From positions 1-9,193 of the forward strand of contig CASECL010000186.1 in the NCBI GenBank assembly GCA_949286445.1: DNA of 9,193 nt. Direction: 5' to 3'. Below, in pieces: positions 1 to 7,624 of the stretch; the first letter of the stretch is position 1, and each line of letters starts with the position of its first letter. This DNA is from an uncultured bacterium (GTDB lineage Bacteria; Verrucomicrobiota; Lentisphaeria; Victivallales; Victivallaceae). Position numbers and translations under genes: made by a program. The notes beneath the pieces were generated by a model. It saw only the letters and a list, made by a program, of their open reading frames with translations. It had not been told where the DNA came from and made no database searches.

Positions 1-366
1 CGCAGACGGCAGATTATAGAACAGCACATGGCCGCCACCGGTGAAACCCTTACCGAAGAACAGCTTGATGCCATTGTGCCGGAAAATACGCTGGAGGCAC
101 CTAAAGAGGATTTCACCCGGAAAACCCCGGAAAAAACCGGGCTGAGTGAACTGGCGCAGCAGATACACGATGCTCTCTTTGCTCTTGAAGTTGACTCTGA
201 CGGTGTCCGCCACGGTAACTTTGAACTTTTTACTGACGGCGGCGGCAGCATAAAGATTTGTGAGATAAAATCAATGAAGGAAGATTTCATGATCTGCACC
301 TTGGCCAACAACGGCAAGACCATGAGAATAAGATATGACAAATTAAACGGAGTAGAAGAGTTATGA
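1..366 (+). CDS. 3' end of an unrecognised gene upstream of ileS (5' end outside window)
   Basis: The frame is open from base 1, so this is probably the C-terminal 121 codons of a longer gene. An ATG at 28 exists, but it has no convincing Shine-Dalgarno sequence, and the codons before it (RRRQIIEQH) read as a continuous helical segment. The visible part begins with a charged helix rich in Glu and Gln, then a Pro/Glu/Lys linker (PENTLEAPKEDF), then a compact folded-looking segment of alternating strands (FELFTDGGG, KICEIKSM, FMICTLANNG, MRIRYDKLNG). No signal peptide, membrane segment or catalytic motif is visible, and I do not recognise the family. The stop overlaps the ileS start by 4 bp (ATGA, 363-366), which points to co-transcription and coupled translation with ileS. 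That coupling does not establish a functional link. Confidence 0.7.
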   Translation, partial: RRRQIIEQHMAATGETLTEEQLDAIVPENTLEAPKEDFTRKTPEKTGLSELAQQIHDALFALEVDSDGVRHGNFELFTDGGGSIKICEIKSMKEDFMICTLANNGKTMRIRYDKLNGVEEL

Positions 367-3300
367 CGATAAAGGCACTTTCCAATCAGGTGAATTTCCC
401 TGAACTGGAAAAAGAGATACTTGAATTCTGGCAGAAAGAACAGGTTTTTGAAAAATCACTGGAAAACCGCAAAGACGCAAAAGAGTATGTATTTTACGAC
501 GGTCCGCCTTTTGCCACCGGGCTTCCTCATTACGGGCATCTGCTGGCAGGTACCATAAAAGATGTTGTACCCCGTTACCAGACCATGCGCGGGCACTATG
601 TCCGGCGTGAATTCGGCTGGGACTGCCACGGACTCCCGGTGGAAAACGAAATGGAGAAAGTCCTTTCGCTCAAAAGCAAAAAAGATATTGAAAATTACGG
701 TATCGGCAAATTCAATGAAGACTGCCGTTCCATCGTGTTGCGCTACACTGCGGAGTGGGAAAAGGTGGTCAACCGCATGGGCCGCTGGGTGGATTTCAAA
801 AACGGCTACCGCACCATGGACCGGGATTACATGGAGTCCATCTGGTGGGTATTCCGTTCGCTGTGGGACAAAGGGCTGATTTATGAGGGGTACAAAATCC
901 TCCCCTACTGCCCGAGATGTGCTACGCCGCTGTCCAATTTCGAGGCCAATCAGGGGTATATGGAAGTAACCGATCCGGCAATAACCATACGTTTTGCGGT
1001 CAGGGGTGAACCCAATACCTATTTCCTCGCCTGGACTACCACCCCCTGGACATTGCCGTCCAACCTGGCACTTACCGTCGGCCCGGATATTGATTATGTC
1101 AAAGTCCGCGACGGAGAGGAATTCTACATTATGGCCGAAGCCAGACTGGGGGCGTACTACAAGGAAAAACCGGAGGTGGTCTGGCGCGGAAAAGGAAAAG
1201 AGCTGGAATTTAAAGAGTATGAACCGCTTTTCCCGTATTTTGCAGATCTTGCCTCCCGGGGGGCGTTCAAAGTTATTCTGGGCGACTTTGTCAGCACCGA
1301 GGACGGTACCGGCATTGTGCACACCGCGCCGGGATTCGGCGAAGATGACAACGCGGTCTGCAAAAAGTACCACATGCCGGAAGTCTGCCCCATTGACAGT
1401 GAATGCCGTTTCACCGCGGAAATACCGGAATACACCGGCATGGCGGTAAAGGAGACGGATAAACTTATTATTCAGAGACTTAAAGACGAGGGTAAACTGG
1501 TTCACCGCGGCACGATAAAGCACAATTATCCCCATTGCTGGCGTGACGATGTGCCGCTGATTTACCGGGCGATCTCCACCTGGTTTGTGCGGATTGACAA
1601 ACTCAAGGAAACTATGATTGAGTCCAATAAGCACATCAACTGGGTGCCGGAACATATCAAGACAGGCCGTTTCGGCAAGTGGCTGGAAAATGCCCGCGAC
1701 TGGGCGATCAGCCGCAACCGTTACTGGGGAACACCGCTGCCCATCTGGCGCAACGAAGAAGGTGAAGTTATCTGCGTCGGCAGCGTGGCTGAGCTGGAAA
1801 AACTTACCGGACAGAAGGTAAACGATCTTCACAAACACTTTGTAGATGCTCTGGAGATACCATCCCCCACCGGAAAATCTCCGCTTAAACGCATACCGGA
1901 AGTGCTGGACTGCTGGTTTGAATCCGGCTCCATGCCTTACGCGCAAAACCATTATCCTTTTGAAAACAAGGAACGCTTTGAAAGAAATTTCCCGGCTGAC
2001 TTTATTGCCGAGGGGCAGGATCAGACCCGGGGATGGTTTTACACACTGGTGGTGCTTTCTTCCGCGCTTTTCGGCTGTGAACCTTTCCGCAATGTGGTGG
2101 TAAACGGCATGGTGCTGGCAGAGAACGGTCAGAAAATGTCCAAACGGCTCAGAAATTACCCGGATCCGGGCTACATTCTGGACAACTGCGGAGCAGATGC
2201 GCTGCGGCTGTTCATGCTGGGATCCCAGGTGGTGCGGGCGGAAGACCTCAAATTTTCCGAAGCCGGAGTGCGCGAGGTATTGCGCAATGTGCTTATACCG
2301 ATGTGGAACGCATTAAGTTTCTTTACCACCTACGCTGAATTGGACAAATGGTCGCCGGATAAAGCGGTGAAAACACTCAACAATCCGCTGGACCGCTGGA
2401 TTTTGAGCAGTCTTTCCCAGATGGTGGAAGAACTCCGCCGGGAAATGGATGCTTACAATCTCCAGAAAGCGGCAAACCGCTTTACAAAGTTCGTGGATGA
2501 CCTGACCAACTGGTATATCCGCCGTTCACGCCGCCGTTTCTGGAAGAGCGATGATGACGGAGATAAACAGGAGGCATATTCCACACTTTATCATGTGCTG
2601 CTTACGTTTGCCAAAGCGGCGGCTCCGTTCATTCCGTTCAGCACGGAAGCCATTTACCGGGCGTTGCGGACCGAAGATATGCCCATATCAGTGCATCTCT
2701 GCGACTATCCGGAGCCGGAAAACTGCCGGGATGAAGCACTTGAGCGGCAAATGGAGCTTACTATGACCGCAGTTTCACTTGGGCGTTACCTCCGCACCCA
2801 GCACAATCTCAAAGTGCGTCAGCCGTTGTCCCGGGCATTGCTGATCGCCCCGGATGCGGCGGCGGAAAAACTGCTGGCGGAAGCGGCATGGATTATTGAA
2901 GACGAACTCAATGTGAAAAAGGTGGAGTTCATCAGTGACGAAGCCGGCCTGGTGACCCGTTCCTGCAAAGCCAACTTCAAACAGCTTGGCGGAAGGCTGG
3001 GCAAGAATATGAAAACAGCGGCACAGATGATTGCCGCCTTTGATGATGCTGCTATCGGCCGCATACTGAAAGGAGAAAACAAGACACTCACCTTTGCCGA
3101 CGGCAGCAGCTGTGAAATTACCGCGGCGGATCTGATTATTTCCCGGGAACAGAAATCCGGACTGGCAGTAGCCGATTCCGACGGGGTTACCGTGGCTCTG
3201 GATTGCGCCATAACTCCGGAACTGGAGGCGGAAGGTTTCGCCCGCGAACTGGTAAGCAAAATTCAAAATCTCCGGAAAGAGAGCGGATTTGAAGTATCCG

Positions 3301-3482
3301 ACCGGATTGCTTTGGAGTTTTCGCTTTCACCGGAACGCCGCCGGGTTGTCGAGGCATTCAAAGATTATATTTCCAATGAAACGCTGTGCGTGGAAATGAC
3401 CTTCGGCGAAGCGGAAAACGGCGTGGAGCTTGAAGTCAACGGTGAAACATGCAAATTGGCAGTAAGCTTAAGAAAACACTGA
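363..3482 (+). CDS. ileS: Isoleucyl-tRNA synthetase, type 2 (eukaryotic-like)
   Basis: Cytoplasmic class I synthetase that charges tRNA-Ile with isoleucine using ATP and hydrolyses mischarged valine. The 1039 residues are full length. The HIGH-type motif is HYGH at residues 56-59, inside GLPHYGHLLAGTIKDV. The class I KMSKR loop is at 591-595. The CP1 editing domain shows TTTPWTLPSN (225-234) and DGTGIVHTAPGFGEDD (314-329). WAISRNRYWGTPLP (447-460) is a family signature. CPRC at 183-186 is probably half of a zinc site. The anticodon-binding helix bundle includes NWYIRRSRRRFW, followed by a long C-terminal domain. The sequence around HYGH and KMSKRLRNYPDP resembles eukaryotic and chlamydial IleRS more than the common bacterial type. 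GGAG at 349-352 lies 10 bp before the ATG, which overlaps the upstream stop. Type 2 enzymes are often insensitive to mupirocin (family knowledge, not shown here). Confidence 0.97.
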   Translation: MTIKALSNQVNFPELEKEILEFWQKEQVFEKSLENRKDAKEYVFYDGPPFATGLPHYGHLLAGTIKDVVPRYQTMRGHYVRREFGWDCHGLPVENEMEKVLSLKSKKDIENYGIGKFNEDCRSIVLRYTAEWEKVVNRMGRWVDFKNGYRTMDRDYMESIWWVFRSLWDKGLIYEGYKILPYCPRCATPLSNFEANQGYMEVTDPAITIRFAVRGEPNTYFLAWTTTPWTLPSNLALTVGPDIDYVKVRDGEEFYIMAEARLGAYYKEKPEVVWRGKGKELEFKEYEPLFPYFADLASRGAFKVILGDFVSTEDGTGIVHTAPGFGEDDNAVCKKYHMPEVCPIDSECRFTAEIPEYTGMAVKETDKLIIQRLKDEGKLVHRGTIKHNYPHCWRDDVPLIYRAISTWFVRIDKLKETMIESNKHINWVPEHIKTGRFGKWLENARDWAISRNRYWGTPLPIWRNEEGEVICVGSVAELEKLTGQKVNDLHKHFVDALEIPSPTGKSPLKRIPEVLDCWFESGSMPYAQNHYPFENKERFERNFPADFIAEGQDQTRGWFYTLVVLSSALFGCEPFRNVVVNGMVLAENGQKMSKRLRNYPDPGYILDNCGADALRLFMLGSQVVRAEDLKFSEAGVREVLRNVLIPMWNALSFFTTYAELDKWSPDKAVKTLNNPLDRWILSSLSQMVEELRREMDAYNLQKAANRFTKFVDDLTNWYIRRSRRRFWKSDDDGDKQEAYSTLYHVLLTFAKAAAPFIPFSTEAIYRALRTEDMPISVHLCDYPEPENCRDEALERQMELTMTAVSLGRYLRTQHNLKVRQPLSRALLIAPDAAAEKLLAEAAWIIEDELNVKKVEFISDEAGLVTRSCKANFKQLGGRLGKNMKTAAQMIAAFDDAAIGRILKGENKTLTFADGSSCEITAADLIISREQKSGLAVADSDGVTVALDCAITPELEAEGFARELVSKIQNLRKESGFEVSDRIALEFSLSPERRRVVEAFKDYISNETLCVEMTFGEAENGVELEVNGETCKLAVSLRKH

Positions 3483-4462
3483 TTGCCGCTGCATTTCTGA
3501 TCGTTGCTGCGGCAGTGTATTTCCATATATCCGGGCGGAACAGAACCCGGATGTACTCAAAAACCTTTGAAGCGATGGGAACGGTGGGAGTGACAGCGGT
3601 GTACTGTTCTCCCGCCGTTTCAGTCCGTGCCGGCGATTTTTTTGAAACGGTGGAGCAAACCATACGCGAGGTGGAAAAAATATGCAGCCGTTTTGACCCC
3701 GGGTCGGAACTGTCGCGATTGAATGCCGCTGCGGCAGAAAAACCGTTCAAATGCTCAGATACTCTGTGGCAGATATTAATGCGGGCGCGCCGTGGCTGGG
3801 AAGAAAGTGATGGATTGTTTGACATAAGCAGCACTCCTTTCATGAGTTTATGGGGTTTTTACCGCCGGGAGAGAAAGCTGCCGTCCGGCGCGGAAATAGA
3901 AAAGGCAAAACAGATAACCGGGCTGGAAAAAATAAGATTTGATGACCGGGAACATTCGGTATTCTTCACCGTTCCCGGCATGTCGCTGGATCTGGGGGGA
4001 ATAGCCAAGGGGTGCGCAGTGGATATGGCGATGGAACGGCTTTCCGGGGCCGGATTTGACGGAATAATGATAAATCTGGGGGGAAACCTGCGCTGTACTG
4101 GGAAACTTCCGGAAAAAGAGGCATTCCGGATCGGAATAAGGGGCATATCTTCGCCGCACATTATCGGAGAAAGATTGCTACGCAGCGGAGCGGCCGCCAC
4201 CAGCGGGGATTATGAACGTTTTGTAGAAATCAACGGCCGCCGTTACGGACACATAATGAATCCGGATACCGGCATGCCGGCACCGGGAGGAAAAGCGGTA
4301 ACCGTATTCACGCCGCTGGCTTCTGACGCGGATGTGATCAGCACATCTGTATTCATCGGCGGCGGCAGACTGGCGGAAAAACTGGTGAAAAAATATCCGG
4401 AAACGGAAATATGGATTTATGATGACACACACAAAACAATATACGGAGGCAGTAATTTATGA
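3449..4462 (+). CDS. apbE: FAD:protein FMN transferase, membrane-anchored (ApbE)
   Basis: ApbE enzymes split FAD and attach FMN through a phosphoester bond to Thr or Ser of target proteins such as Rnf/Nqr subunits, outside the cytoplasmic membrane. The 337-residue product starts with a basic stretch and a hydrophobic helix at about 10-27. No lipobox Cys follows it, so it reads as an uncleaved anchor rather than a lipoprotein. Family motifs run in order: SRFDPGSELSRLN (80-92), SLDLGGIAKGCAVDMAME (179-196), MINLGGNL (207-214), ATSGDYERFVEINGRRYGHI (250-269) with MNPDTGMP following, and SDADVIST (292-299). In the last motif D295 and T299 match the usual Mg2+ ligands. The start lies inside ileS (34 bp overlap) with only weak GGTG spacing, so translation probably depends on ileS ribosomes. 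Starting at Met35 instead would remove the anchor. No flavinylation substrate is visible in the window. Confidence 0.95.
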   Translation: MQIGSKLKKTLIAAAFLIVAAAVYFHISGRNRTRMYSKTFEAMGTVGVTAVYCSPAVSVRAGDFFETVEQTIREVEKICSRFDPGSELSRLNAAAAEKPFKCSDTLWQILMRARRGWEESDGLFDISSTPFMSLWGFYRRERKLPSGAEIEKAKQITGLEKIRFDDREHSVFFTVPGMSLDLGGIAKGCAVDMAMERLSGAGFDGIMINLGGNLRCTGKLPEKEAFRIGIRGISSPHIIGERLLRSGAAATSGDYERFVEINGRRYGHIMNPDTGMPAPGGKAVTVFTPLASDADVISTSVFIGGGRLAEKLVKKYPETEIWIYDDTHKTIYGGSNL

Positions 4463-5586
4463 AGTATCGTACTTACGGTAAACTCGGCATTAAAATGTCA
4501 GCGGTAGGTTTCGGCGGAATGCGCTTTGATCTTACCCGGAGCGAAGCGGAAAACGGCGATCTGCTGAAATACGCTTTTGATCAGGGCATAAATTACTTTG
4601 ACACGGCTCCGGGATACTGCAGCGACCGCAGTGAAAGCATTTTTGCTTTGGGCTTGAAAGGTTTGCCGCGGGATCAATATTACGTCACCAGCAAACTTCA
4701 GCCGGCCATGGGAACCGATGAAAACGATTATTATGAAAAAATCTGCAAATCAGTAAAAACCATCGGAGCCGGCCATATTGATTTTTTCCATGTCTGGTGC
4801 ATCAGAACGCTTCAGCAGTACCGGGACGCGTTCGACAAGGGGCTGTATGCCGCGCTGGAAAGAGCCAGGAAAAACGGTTTGATTAAACATATAGTCTGCT
4901 CCATTCACCTGCCCGGCGAACTGGTTCGCCAGGTACTGGAAGAAAAAATGTTTGAGGGAGTGCTTCTCGGCGTGAATATCCTCAACTTTCCCTACCGCTG
5001 GGACGGTGTTCTGGCGGCCCAGGAACTGGGAATGGGGGTGGTGGCGATGAATCCTCTTGCGGGTGGATTAATTCCCCAGAACGAGGATAAATTCAAATTT
5101 CTCGCCCTGCACGGAGAGACTCCGACTGAAGCGGCGATCCGTTTCATTGCCGGCACCAGCGCAGTCACGGTTGGACTGGTGGGTTTCACCACCCGAGAAC
5201 AGATTGACTTTGCCTGCAAAAATGCCGATCTGGCCGAACCGCTCTCCAATGAAGAGGTGGCAGTGCTTAAAAAACACCTGTCCCAAAATATGGACTCCAT
5301 CTGCACCGGATGCGGATACTGCCTGAAAGGATGTCCGAAAAAGATTGATATCCGGGCATTTATGCAGTTTTATAACCGCAAGGTTCTTTTTGGAAAAACG
5401 GAAGAGGAGATGAAGAAAGATTTCGATATCGAGTCGATTTACGGTCTGCTCGGCCACTGCAAAGAACATCCGGCGGGTGACTGCATTTCCTGTCACAACT
5501 GTGAACGGGAATGCACTCAACACATTCCGATTGTCAGCAATCTCAAGTCAATCGCCGCGTGGGAAAATGAGCCTGCTGCGAATTGA
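4459..5586 (+). CDS. Aldo/keto reductase with C-terminal iron-sulfur cluster domain
   Basis: NAD(P)H-dependent oxidoreductase of the bacterial aldo/keto reductase group that carries a ferredoxin-like tail. The substrate is unknown. Residues 1-270 form the TIM barrel. The catalytic tetrad can be placed at D48 and Y53 (YFDTAPGY), K79 (VTSKL) and H111 (DFFHVW). The tail carries CX2CX2CX3CP at 282-293 (CTGCGYCLKGCP), a canonical [4Fe-4S] site, and a second CX2CX2CX3C at 342-352 (CISCHNCEREC). There the usual following Pro is Thr. Cys334 is also nearby. There is no signal peptide, so it is cytoplasmic. Its ATG overlaps the apbE stop (ATGA), and a strong GGAGG at 4445-4449 sits 9 bp upstream. The clusters suggest electron exchange with a ferredoxin or another redox partner and sensitivity to oxygen (inference). 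Confidence 0.93.
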   Translation: MKYRTYGKLGIKMSAVGFGGMRFDLTRSEAENGDLLKYAFDQGINYFDTAPGYCSDRSESIFALGLKGLPRDQYYVTSKLQPAMGTDENDYYEKICKSVKTIGAGHIDFFHVWCIRTLQQYRDAFDKGLYAALERARKNGLIKHIVCSIHLPGELVRQVLEEKMFEGVLLGVNILNFPYRWDGVLAAQELGMGVVAMNPLAGGLIPQNEDKFKFLALHGETPTEAAIRFIAGTSAVTVGLVGFTTREQIDFACKNADLAEPLSNEEVAVLKKHLSQNMDSICTGCGYCLKGCPKKIDIRAFMQFYNRKVLFGKTEEEMKKDFDIESIYGLLGHCKEHPAGDCISCHNCERECTQHIPIVSNLKSIAAWENEPAAN

Positions 5587-6532
5587 GAATTTAAGTGTAT
5601 ATTATCCAGTCCGCGGCGGGTCGCTGTTCTCACGCAAACAGTATGTCCACGCCGTGGACGTAGTCTCTCTCCAGGTTGAACGCGGCGAAATTGTCGGCCT
5701 GGTGGGAGAATCCGGATGCGGCAAAAGCACTCTCGGCCGCGCCATAGTGGGCCTGGTTAAACCCACCTCAGGGAAAATTCTGCTGAACGGCCGGGATTTG
5801 ACCAGTCTGTCCGCCGGGGAATTGCGGGCAGAACGCAAAAATTTCCAAATGATTTTCCAGGATCCCTACGGCTCACTCAATCCGAAAATGACGGTAGGGG
5901 ATTCTATCATGGAAATTCTTTCGCTGCATCGTAAAGACCTTGACCGTGCCGGAAGACGGGTCCGGGCGGCGGAACTGATGGAAAAAGTAGGCTTGTCCGG
6001 CAGCCGGCTGGATGATTATCCCCATCAATTCAGCGGCGGACAGCGGCAGCGTATCGGCATAACCAGGGCTCTGGCGGCGGAGCCGGGACTGATTATTGCA
6101 GATGAACCGGTTTCCGCGCTTGATGTAAGCGTACAGGCGCAAATTATCAATCTGCTTTCAAAGATAAGACGTGAAGACGGAACCGCCTTCCTCTTTATTG
6201 CCCACGATCTGGCGGTAGTGCGGCACATTTCAGACCGGATAGCGGTTATGTATATGGGGAAAATAGTGGAAACAGGTACTTCTGATGAAGTTTGTTCCAA
6301 TCCGCTTCACCCCTACACTAAAGCACTGCTTTCGGCTGTGCCCCGGCTGAAAAAAAGGGAAAAGCGCATTGTTTTATCCGGCGACGTACCGTCTCCGATA
6401 AATCCGCCGTCAGGATGCCGTTTCCACCCCCGCTGTCCGTTTGCAATTGATAGTTGCCGCGAACGTCAGCCGGAGCTGCATTCTGCCGGAGGAACGCACT
6501 GGGTATCCTGCCGTTTGACCGGAGACAAATGA
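5567..6532 (+). CDS. OppF/DppF-type oligopeptide ABC transporter ATP-binding protein
   Basis: Cytoplasmic ATPase subunit of an oligopeptide/dipeptide/nickel-type importer. The 321-residue product has Walker A GESGCGKST (47-55), Q-loop Q98 (MIFQDPYGSLNP), signature FSGGQRQRIG (155-164), Walker B LIIADEP (175-181) and H-loop H213 (FIAHDL). The C-terminal oligopeptide-family domain has the HPYTKALLSAVP signature (248-259) and four Cys: C284, C290, C297 and C315. Related OppD-type subunits can bind a [4Fe-4S] cluster through such Cys. MSLLRIENL at 5567 is the natural N-terminus. The frame stays open back to an ATG at 5477, but those 30 codons lie in the reductase gene and resemble nothing. The gene overlaps the reductase by 20 bp with a weak ribosome site, so it is probably coupled. 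No OppA, B, C or D partner is present, so the complex is either encoded elsewhere or unrelated to this operon. Confidence 0.93.
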   Translation: MSLLRIENLSVYYPVRGGSLFSRKQYVHAVDVVSLQVERGEIVGLVGESGCGKSTLGRAIVGLVKPTSGKILLNGRDLTSLSAGELRAERKNFQMIFQDPYGSLNPKMTVGDSIMEILSLHRKDLDRAGRRVRAAELMEKVGLSGSRLDDYPHQFSGGQRQRIGITRALAAEPGLIIADEPVSALDVSVQAQIINLLSKIRREDGTAFLFIAHDLAVVRHISDRIAVMYMGKIVETGTSDEVCSNPLHPYTKALLSAVPRLKKREKRIVLSGDVPSPINPPSGCRFHPRCPFAIDSCRERQPELHSAGGTHWVSCRLTGDK

Positions 6533-6567
6533 AAATTTATTTTTTTTGAAAAAACTGGAAAATCCAT

Positions 6568-6596
6568 TTGCAAAACGCTTTTTCTTGCATTATATT
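6568..6596 (+). promoter_or_regulatory. Sigma-70-like promoter for the FHA gene
   Basis: TTGCAA at 6568-6573 (4 of 6 to the -35 consensus) and TATATT at 6591-6596 (5 of 6 to the -10 consensus) are separated by exactly 17 bp, in AT-rich DNA right after the operon ends. Transcription would begin near 6603 and give a leader of about 60 nt. The ribosome site AGGA at 6651-6654 lies 9 bp before the ATG at 6664. This would make the FHA gene independent of the upstream operon. Confidence 0.6.
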
Positions 6597-6663
6597 GCGT
6601 TTAATTGAGAGATTTTGAACAGAAATAAAGCATTTAACATAATTTAATTCAGGACGGAATATT

Positions 6664-7188
6664 ATGGCAGGCAATCCGAAGTTGACCGTGTTGCATGAAA
6701 AATTTCGCGGCAAGGTGTTCGTGCTGGACAAAGACGTAATGTCAGCCGGACGCAAGGACGGGGTCGATATCTGTATAAAAGAGCCCAGTTTGAGTTCACA
6801 TCATTGCGATTTTATCCGCAACGAAAAGGGTAATTACATTATTCGCGATAACAACAGCACTAATGGCACAAGAGTGAATAATGAGACTGTTTTTGAACGC
6901 GAATTAAAAGGATCGGATATTATTCAGCTCGGCGGAGTGGAAATTCTTTATGATGCACCGAGCTCGAATACTGCTGCTGACCTCGGTCGTACTCACACCA
7001 TAGCACTGGATAATCTGGCCGGTTCCACCAAAACGGTAAAGGAACTCAGCAACCTGTCTCCCTTTGCGGAAAGTGAGCGCAAGCAGATGGCCAGAACCAA
7101 CCGGATCATGGTTATTATTATCGGTTTTCTGGCTTTAGCGGTTTTGGCTTTGCTGGCATATCTGCTCCTGAAAATCATGGGCAGATAA
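6664..7188 (+). CDS. FHA-domain protein with C-terminal membrane anchor
   Basis: Small (174 aa) phosphothreonine-recognition protein, inferred to sit on the cytoplasmic face of the membrane. The FHA fold spans about residues 6-97, with the conserved phosphopeptide-contact positions in order: G29-R30, S44/H47 within SLSSHHCDF, and N63 to T69 (NNSTNGT). A Ser/Thr-rich linker (about 98-145) follows. A single hydrophobic helix at about 148-170 (IMVIIIGFLALAVLALLAYL) ends only four residues before the stop, so the topology is that of a tail-anchored protein with no N-terminal signal. The linker contains RTHTIALD (109-116), in which T110 and T112 each have a hydrophobic residue at +3. FHA domains favour this arrangement, so self-binding after phosphorylation is possible. 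The gene has its own promoter and no same-operon neighbour. The partner kinase is not in the window. Confidence 0.85.
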   Translation: MAGNPKLTVLHEKFRGKVFVLDKDVMSAGRKDGVDICIKEPSLSSHHCDFIRNEKGNYIIRDNNSTNGTRVNNETVFERELKGSDIIQLGGVEILYDAPSSNTAADLGRTHTIALDNLAGSTKTVKELSNLSPFAESERKQMARTNRIMVIIIGFLALAVLALLAYLLLKIMGR

Positions 7189-7399
7189 ATAAACCGGAAA
7201 TACCGGCTCTGATATTTAAAACTCCGGGTTGCCGGCCTGAGTGCTGATAGACATTTATGTACGGTGTCTCAGGCAATATGGAAAAACGTATAATAGAGTT
7301 GCCTTGTAATTTCCGGCTTGCCGTTTTTGTGAAAAAGCAAGTACTTGATACAAGGGTATGAGTTTACTTTCAACCATGGGGGGATGGCGGGTTCGTGTT

Positions 7400-7471
7400 C
7401 CAGATGTCAATGTACCTGGTAGTATGCTCCGTACAGATATCGAAAAAAAATATGTATAAAGCAACATCTGG
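7400..7471. repeat. Nested inverted repeat (possible RNA stem)
   Basis: CCAGATGT (7400-7407) is the exact reverse complement of ACATCTGG (7464-7471). As RNA the helix extends outward by one A-U and four G-U pairs (7395-7399 with 7472-7476). Inside it, TGTAC (7411-7415) pairs with GTACA (7431-7435). An alternative pairing joins TGTACGG (7258-7264) to CCGTACA (7429-7435), so the two folds would compete. No function is known. Confidence 0.4.
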
Positions 7472-7545
7472 AGTGTATTTAATTTACCGGCGGCGGCAAA
7501 TGACTGCCATGAAAATATGACAAGGGGATGTCTTTGAAAAAGTAA

Positions 7546-7579
7546 ACTGTAAGCTGCCGTGTGAACACCGCTTCACAGT
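7546..7579. repeat. Bulged hairpin
   Basis: ACTGT plus AAGC on the left (7546-7554) pairs with GCTT and ACAGT on the right (7570-7579), with one bulged base (C7574). The loop contains a smaller GTG-TGAA-CAC hairpin. No T-run follows directly, so it is not a standard terminator. It lies just before the larger folded segment. Confidence 0.35.
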
Positions 7580-7624
7580 CGGTATTTGGTATTTAAAAAA
7601 CAGCCGTTACTCCGGCAGGCGGCG

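Noticed and set aside
456..1952. Long open frame (498 codons) on the minus strand inside ileS
   Set aside because: It lies wholly within a well-supported ileS, has no recognisable motif, and is explained by the codon bias of the sense gene.
5477..5566. 30-codon N-terminal extension of the ABC ATPase
   Set aside because: The extension lies within the reductase's Fe-S coding region, has no family similarity, and MSLLRIENL at 5567 is the usual OppF-type N-terminus.
6540..6547. Run of T after the operon as an intrinsic terminator
   Set aside because: No stable GC-rich stem precedes it. The only pairing nearby is A-run with T-run.
7314..7328. CGG-CTTG-CCG followed by TTTTT as a terminator
   Set aside because: The stem is only 3-4 bp. 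A longer pairing, AAAAACG (7282-7288) with CGTTTTT (7322-7328), competes for the T-run, so termination is not supported.
7338..7347. Perfect 10-bp palindrome CAAGTACTTG
   Set aside because: It occurs once, is not near a gene start, and has no second copy to suggest a binding site.
7388..7402. CGGGTTCG resembling a tRNA or tmRNA T-arm
   Set aside because: The flanking bases do not form a 5-bp T-stem, the loop lacks the conserved A, and there is no acceptor stem or D-arm around it.
7255..7467. 70-codon minus-strand frame in the gap
   Set aside because: It has no convincing ribosome site or family resemblance, and it overlaps the nested inverted repeats. The frame looks random.
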